This document shows positions 27,911 to 31,949 of a DNA stretch of 31,949 bases, piece by piece. This stretch comes from DSWT01 sp035415725 (GTDB taxonomy: Bacteria; Chloroflexota; Anaerolineae; B4-G1; SLSP01): assembly GCA_035415725.1 (NCBI GenBank), contig DAOOGN010000045.1:1-31949 (forward strand), read 5' to 3'. The notes beneath the pieces are model-generated. The model searched no databases and was not told the origin of the DNA. It was given only the letters and a program-made list of their open reading frames with translations. The position numbers and the translations under genes are program-made. Position 1 is the stretch's first letter; every line of letters starts with the position of its first letter.

Positions 27911-28051
27911 TCTGACGAAGCCATTTATTCCCTATGCCAGGTTGGACGCGGATTTTGGTAGGCAAAGGACTCTTGGATGACACGAGAGGCGTGTTTCTGT
28001 AAGCTCATCCTCCATGCCCCTCCCCCCCCAGGAAGGGGGATTTTTTCGTCC

Positions 28052-28079
28052 CCTTCTTCCCCGCTGGCGGGGGAGAAGG
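28052..28079. repeat. GC-rich hairpin repeat, intergenic copy
   Basis: CCTTCTTCCCCGC (28052-28064) and GCGGGGGAGAAGG (28067-28079) pair at 12 of 13 positions. Flanking GGGGGGATGAGAGGG extends the pattern. Related copies lie inside the kinase/pyrophosphorylase gene. A second C/G hairpin precedes it at 28021-28040. Confidence 0.75.
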
Positions 28080-28131
28080 AAGTTGGGGGGATGAGAGGGT
28101 CAGCGCCTATGGCCGAAATGTCAACCCATGG

Positions 28132-28185
28132 TGCCCCTTCCCCAAAGTCCCAAGCGCAACCTGACAAGGGTGGCTGAATAGTTAC
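28132..28185 (+). repeat. Dispersed 54-bp repeat, copy 3
   Basis: Same orientation as copy 1, identical at TGCCCC, TCCCCAAAGTCCC and GGTGGCTGAATAGTTAC, and diverged in the middle. It lies 13 bp past the CHAT gene stop. Confidence 0.85.
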
Positions 28186-28198
28186 AGATAAAGTGCCT

Positions 28199-31100
28199 TT
28201 ATTGCTGATTTTGTCGGGAGCTGATGCGTTCAACGGTACGATAGAAAGCATTCTCCAGGTCTGGACTCCAGGCGACGGTATGGCGCTGGAGACGTTGCAA
28301 CGTCTCATCGTTGCCGATGTAGTAGAGAGCGTCCAGCGCCTTGTGCTGCAAGTAGTGGGCTTCGTCCGGTGCAAGCGGCGCTTTCAGGTTCAGACTGCTG
28401 AAGTCCTCCAGGGTGATGTCGGTGAATTGCAGGGCGGCGGTCGTGTCGTAGAGCCAGCCGATGGATTGGATGGCGATGCCTTTCAGGGTGACGTCGGGGA
28501 ATTCGTTGAGGCAGCGGTAGAGGAAGGCGCGCGCACGACCGTCTTGGGGGCGGATTTTGCCGATCAGGTAGGCCAGATGCGGATACCATTGTTCCCTATT
28601 GGCCTGGGTGAGGGGATTGAGCCGCTGCTGTTCGGCCACTTCGGCGCTCAAGAAGGGCAGAATGGCCTGTTGCATGACCCATTCCGGGTTGAGCAGGGTC
28701 AGCGCGGTAGCGGCGACACTGCGGGTCTCATGGCTGAAATGTGGCGAGAGGAAGGCACGGACGAGCACTCTGGCGGCCACGTCGGTTTTCAGGTCGCCGA
28801 GAGCGAAGGCTGCCGTCGCCTGGATGCCGATGTCCTGCCCTTCTCTGGCAACCAGATAGGGCACCAGTGCCTTGACCTGCGCCTTGGCCCAATGGTTGAG
28901 CACCTCGGCCAGTTGAGGCGCGAGTGTTTCGATCTCCGTATAGGGTGGCGCCAGCATCCGTCGCAGGGCTATCACCGCTGCCAGGCGTACATCGCTATCT
29001 TCATAGGTCGGTTCGCCTGACGCAGCGCATTGCACCGGCTTGTGGGCGATTTCCACCAGGCGCGGAATGGCTGCCGGGTGCTTGAGCTGTCCCAACGCCT
29101 GCACGATGCGCACGCGCCGCATGACATGCGGTTCCCTGGTCCTGTCGAGCCGCCAGAGCAGGGCGCTGACGATGTAATTGAGCAGTTGCTCATCGGCGCA
29201 CTTGCCCTGACATTCGCGGATGCAGTTTGCTGCCAGGAAAACCTGTTCGCCTTCGGTGAGGGCAATGCCGTACAGGATCTCCTGGATGAGATCGATAGGG
29301 CTGTCCATCAGGCCGCTGAGCAGGGTCAGAGTTTCTTCCCACCAGTAATAACGGGTGTATCGTCCCAGAGTCGCTACGATGTCGCTCAACACACTGTCAA
29401 AATCGTCACGCGCCAGGAGCGCCTGGGCACAGCAGTAAGCGCGGATGTTGGCGCGGGCAAAGCGCAGGGATTCCTCACCTACCGGAGCCAGCAGGCCATA
29501 GGCGGTCAGCTCCTGGTACAGGCTCTCCAGGCTATAGCCGCGGTTGCCGCGCGTCGCGGCCATAATCTCAAAGGCTTCGTCAATCGTCAGGGCATTTCTG
29601 CCGGTCGATTGCATTTCCCAGGCCAGGGCGTAGAGCGTCTTGGTGGCTCGTGTGCGCATCCCCTGGTCGGTGGCGACCTCCGCGATGGCATCGTCCACCA
29701 GATCGTGGAGCACTTGAGCGTGAGAGGTGGGCGTTTTGCCCTCCACGGCCTGTTGAAGCATTTTGAAGAGCAGCCAGGGAATCCGGGCGAGATCGAAAAG
29801 CTGTACTTCTTCCAATCCGGCGTAGAGCTGCCGGGCATGAGGCAGGTCAAGAGTTTGGGTGAGGTAACGTTGGATGTTCCGCTCAGATAGGGGCAGCATG
29901 ATGAGGGTATCGCTGATGGAGAGCGGTGCCACGTCGAAGTCGTCGGTGTTGAAGGCCACCATGTAGGCGTGACGCGGATGGTGGCGCACGAAGTCTTGCA
30001 GGGCGGCGCAGAAGCGGCGGCGGCTGTGATAGGGCAGCACTTCGCTGTTGTCGAGCAAGATGCGCAGGGTGGGGCCGGTGTATGCTTTGAGGAGATCACG
30101 CGGATAGTCTTCGGGGGCCGCTTCCAAAAAAGGTTCCATGGCTTGCAGGATCATCGTCTCCAGCCCCTTCTCGTCGAGACGTGCGTTGGGGGGCAGATTT
30201 TGCAGGTCCACGTACACCGGGATGACCAGCGCCGTGGCATCGTCTTCCAGCGATTGCTGCGCCGTCATCTGTCCGATGTGCCGCATGGCGGTGGATTTGC
30301 CCATGCCGGCGTCGCCGACCAGAGCGATGGTACTGGGGCCATGCGGTCCCTGTTCCTGTTTGATCGGGGCGAGGATGTCCAGCACGGTCTCGACCAGTCC
30401 AGGGCCGGGGGTGTTTTCCTGGGTCAGGGCGTCAAAGTCAACGGCGGGCGATCCGCCTGAAAAATGCCGGACTTCCAGCGGCAAGTAGGCGCCTCCTTCG
30501 GCCAGGGGATTGAAGACATCGGCTTGCAGCATCGCCCGTAGTGCACTGCGCACCGGGTCGGCGGCGAAGAGTTGGCCGTTTTCCAGCCGCATGAAGAGGG
30601 CGGGGACGGCCCAGGCTGCCTCGCCATTTTCCAGCAGTAACAGCCGCGCCTGGTTCATGGCGCGGTCGACAACGCCGTGCTCCAGCAGGTGGCGATAAAA
30701 GTCCTGGCTCAACTCGCGGGCATTTTGCGGGGTAATCGTATCCTGCATAGCCACAATGGCCGGGATGCCGGCCTGCACCAGTTGGGGGGCCAGGCCGATG
30801 TAGGGATTGCCGTTGTGGGGATCGCGTTTGGCGCTTTCGCAGGCCGCCATGAAGATCAAGTGCGGGGGTGGATCGAGGGCGGCAATGGGGTTGACAAAAT
30901 CCGCGTCTTTTTGTGGGTCGGCATAGCCGTCGGCGTCTTCCAGAAAGAGCGTGGTCACACCCTGGGTGGAGCTGAACGCCCCATGGCCGAGGAAGTGCAG
31001 GATATGATAACCCGGCGCTGTGGACAGTTCGCGGATCAGCGTATCGAGGGTGGTGTTGCCATCGAGGAGGGTGTAGCCGGCCTGTTCCAGCCGCGCGTGC

Positions 31101-31723
31101 ACCGCGTCGCTGAGGCCGGTTCTGCCGGGCAGCAGGGTCACGTGCAGTTGGCCGGTCCGTTGCAGGCCGCTCAACGCCGCGACCAGACTCTCCACTTCCT
31201 GTTCAACGGCGATGGGCGCCATTCTCAAGTCGATGAGATCGGCCGGATTCGCTATGGCGACGAGCATGCGGATGGGGCGGGCGGTGATGGGCATAGATTC
31301 GGCGACTTCTAGCCCGCTATAGCGCGAGAACGGCATCTGTACGGTAGCGGCCATCGGCGACGGGGTGTTTTCTTTTAAGAAGTGCAGGCGTTCCCAGGCC
31401 AGCGCGTGCAATTCAGGAGCGTGAGGATCGATCCACAGGCGCAGGCGCAGTTGGCCGTTTGTGCGCGCTTCGGCGTAGCCGATAGCTCTATCGTAGGCGC
31501 GCCGGATGGGGCCGGAGAAGAGCGCATAGAACAGGGTCTGCCCGTAGGTCACGGGGGTGTTCTCCGTGGCCTCCAGCGTCTCGTGGTCGATGTGCATTTC
31601 ACCGTCAGCAAAATGGACCGCCTCGTTCATCCACGCTTCGACGGGATAGCACTGACGCGCTTCATCCCGCGCATGGATGCGGACCAGGAGATCGGTGTAG
31701 CTGCGTTGTGCCGTTTTGGGCAT
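28199..31723 (-). CDS. CHAT protease-STAND NTPase-HEAT protein
   Basis: This is a single 1174-aa signalling-type protein. Residues 1-140 form the domain often preceding CHAT in Chloroflexota (LWIDPHAPELHALAWERL). Residues 150-385 are a CHAT caspase-like peptidase with the dyad His247 (HFLGHGAF) and Cys295 (FMAACESA). A STAND/NACHT-type NTPase follows, with Walker A GDAGMGKST (470-478) and Walker B ILLDN (Asp558). From about 880 to the end helical HEAT-like repeats are seen (IPRLVEIA, RLAAVIALRRML, ATAAFALGDL). The HEAT part would sense a trigger, the NTPase oligomerise, and the CHAT domain cleave a target. The substrate and any partner are unknown. The ATG has an ideal AAAGGAGGCAGCT, and a 15-bp tandem repeat lies just upstream. 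Confidence 0.85.
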   Translation of the reverse strand: MPKTAQRSYTDLLVRIHARDEARQCYPVEAWMNEAVHFADGEMHIDHETLEATENTPVTYGQTLFYALFSGPIRRAYDRAIGYAEARTNGQLRLRLWIDPHAPELHALAWERLHFLKENTPSPMAATVQMPFSRYSGLEVAESMPITARPIRMLVAIANPADLIDLRMAPIAVEQEVESLVAALSGLQRTGQLHVTLLPGRTGLSDAVHARLEQAGYTLLDGNTTLDTLIRELSTAPGYHILHFLGHGAFSSTQGVTTLFLEDADGYADPQKDADFVNPIAALDPPPHLIFMAACESAKRDPHNGNPYIGLAPQLVQAGIPAIVAMQDTITPQNARELSQDFYRHLLEHGVVDRAMNQARLLLLENGEAAWAVPALFMRLENGQLFAADPVRSALRAMLQADVFNPLAEGGAYLPLEVRHFSGGSPAVDFDALTQENTPGPGLVETVLDILAPIKQEQGPHGPSTIALVGDAGMGKSTAMRHIGQMTAQQSLEDDATALVIPVYVDLQNLPPNARLDEKGLETMILQAMEPFLEAAPEDYPRDLLKAYTGPTLRILLDNSEVLPYHSRRRFCAALQDFVRHHPRHAYMVAFNTDDFDVAPLSISDTLIMLPLSERNIQRYLTQTLDLPHARQLYAGLEEVQLFDLARIPWLLFKMLQQAVEGKTPTSHAQVLHDLVDDAIAEVATDQGMRTRATKTLYALAWEMQSTGRNALTIDEAFEIMAATRGNRGYSLESLYQELTAYGLLAPVGEESLRFARANIRAYCCAQALLARDDFDSVLSDIVATLGRYTRYYWWEETLTLLSGLMDSPIDLIQEILYGIALTEGEQVFLAANCIRECQGKCADEQLLNYIVSALLWRLDRTREPHVMRRVRIVQALGQLKHPAAIPRLVEIAHKPVQCAASGEPTYEDSDVRLAAVIALRRMLAPPYTEIETLAPQLAEVLNHWAKAQVKALVPYLVAREGQDIGIQATAAFALGDLKTDVAARVLVRAFLSPHFSHETRSVAATALTLLNPEWVMQQAILPFLSAEVAEQQRLNPLTQANREQWYPHLAYLIGKIRPQDGRARAFLYRCLNEFPDVTLKGIAIQSIGWLYDTTAALQFTDITLEDFSSLNLKAPLAPDEAHYLQHKALDALYYIGNDETLQRLQRHTVAWSPDLENAFYRTVERISSRQNQQ

Positions 31724-31736
31724 AGCTGCCTCCTTT

Positions 31737-31765
31737 GAAAAGAGTCTAAATGAAAAGAGTCTAAA
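31737..31765. repeat. 15-bp tandem duplication before the CHAT gene
   Basis: GAAAAGAGTCTAAA occurs at 31737-31750 and again at 31752-31765, with a T between. On the minus strand this is TTTAGACTCTTTTC twice, immediately upstream of the ribosome-binding site. It could be an operator or a leader element. Confidence 0.7.
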
Positions 31766-31813
31766 ATCCCAGACCGATTAGTACAGCGTGGCAGAAATTT
31801 CACACCCGTTAGC

Positions 31814-31867
31814 CATGCTCGGAGCGGATCGCCAGATCCGCAGTTCTGGCAATCCCTGGCAAGCATG
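31814..31867. repeat. Nested palindrome upstream of the CHAT gene
   Basis: The outer arms CATGCT (31814-31819) and AGCATG (31862-31867) enclose a perfect hairpin GCGGATC-GCCA-GATCCGC (31824-31841) and a repeated TGGCAA. A small dispersed hairpin element or a regulator site is possible; nothing else is recognised from 31724 to the window end. Confidence 0.5.
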
Positions 31868-31949
31868 AACGAGGGAACTATGTGTGTCGCGCAGTACTAG
31901 TAGTCTGTCAAGATTCATATTCCCTGTGACGAAAAGTGGGCTATTCTAA

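Larger units (their letters stand above)
27865..28198. other. Intergenic region with repeats (334 bp)
   Basis: From the left it holds the ribosome-binding site and possible promoter of the GalU-like gene, then about 100 bp without recognisable features. The GC-rich hairpins at 28021-28079 follow, then dispersed repeat copy 3. An open minus-strand frame across 27925-28374 overlaps these repeats and the CHAT gene and is not believed. Confidence 0.65.

Noticed and set aside
28021..28046. C/G hairpin followed by six T, like a terminator
   Set aside because: The T-run is on the plus strand, where no gene is transcribed toward it; both neighbours are on the minus strand.
27925..28374. 149-aa minus-strand frame between the GalU-like and CHAT genes
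   Set aside because: It runs through dispersed repeats and antisense-frame CHAT sequence, with no recognisable domain.
31906..31911. Perfect TTGACA on the minus strand upstream of the CHAT gene
   Set aside because: No -10-like hexamer was found 16-18 bp downstream, so it is not called a promoter.

Overview
The window looks like a chromosomal segment of a Chloroflexota bacterium (Anaerolineae/Caldilineae-like). This is inferred from its moderately high GC, the gene order of the division cluster, a NurA/HAS-barrel pair, a CHAT-STAND protein and many dispersed hairpin repeats. No phylogenetic search could be run. No rRNA, tRNA, CRISPR array or transposase gene was seen.

Region 1 (about 109-16095, all minus strand) is a compact division and cell wall (dcw) cluster. 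In transcription order it reads mraZ, rsmH, ftsL-like, ftsI-type PBP, murF, mraY, murD, ftsW, murG, a CvpA-like membrane protein, murC, a 49-aa basic protein, murB, ddl, ftsQ and ftsA; ftsZ is expected just beyond the left edge. Together these make UDP-MurNAc-pentapeptide, lipid I and lipid II, and build the divisome. Most junctions are a few bases or overlap, so one long operon is likely. Its promoter (16188-16216) is followed at once by four TGGGN-type MraZ boxes at exact 10-bp spacing, so MraZ probably controls its own operon.

Region 2 (16096-16658) is a 563-bp divergent intergenic stretch. It holds the dcw promoter, a good plus-strand promoter (16389-16417) and two kinds of dispersed repeat. 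Region 3 (16659-20777, plus strand) encodes a NurA nuclease, a HAS-barrel protein, an FxLYD-type lipoprotein and an L-lactate dehydrogenase, and ends at a shared hairpin terminator.

Region 4 (20829-31723, minus strand) is accessory in character. It carries an S9 prolyl-oligopeptidase family peptidase and the wreck of an MNT/HEPN toxin-antitoxin pair. In that pair the antitoxin lacks its catalytic half, and hepT is split by a 122-bp MITE-like element with an 11-bp terminal inverted repeat, a 5-bp target duplication and an inner 18-bp inverted repeat. Next come a 1126-aa fusion of a fucokinase-like GHMP sugar kinase with a UDPGP-type pyrophosphorylase, and a GalU-like nucleotidyltransferase overlapping it by 4 bp. 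Last is a 1174-aa CHAT protease-STAND NTPase-HEAT protein, a plausible stress or anti-phage effector.

The most interesting points are the kinase/pyrophosphorylase fusion with its GalU-like partner, the CHAT-STAND protein, the precisely reconstructable MITE insertion in hepT, the MraZ operator array, a 54-bp repeat present three times, and intergenic repeats that have become coding sequence inside or at the ends of genes.
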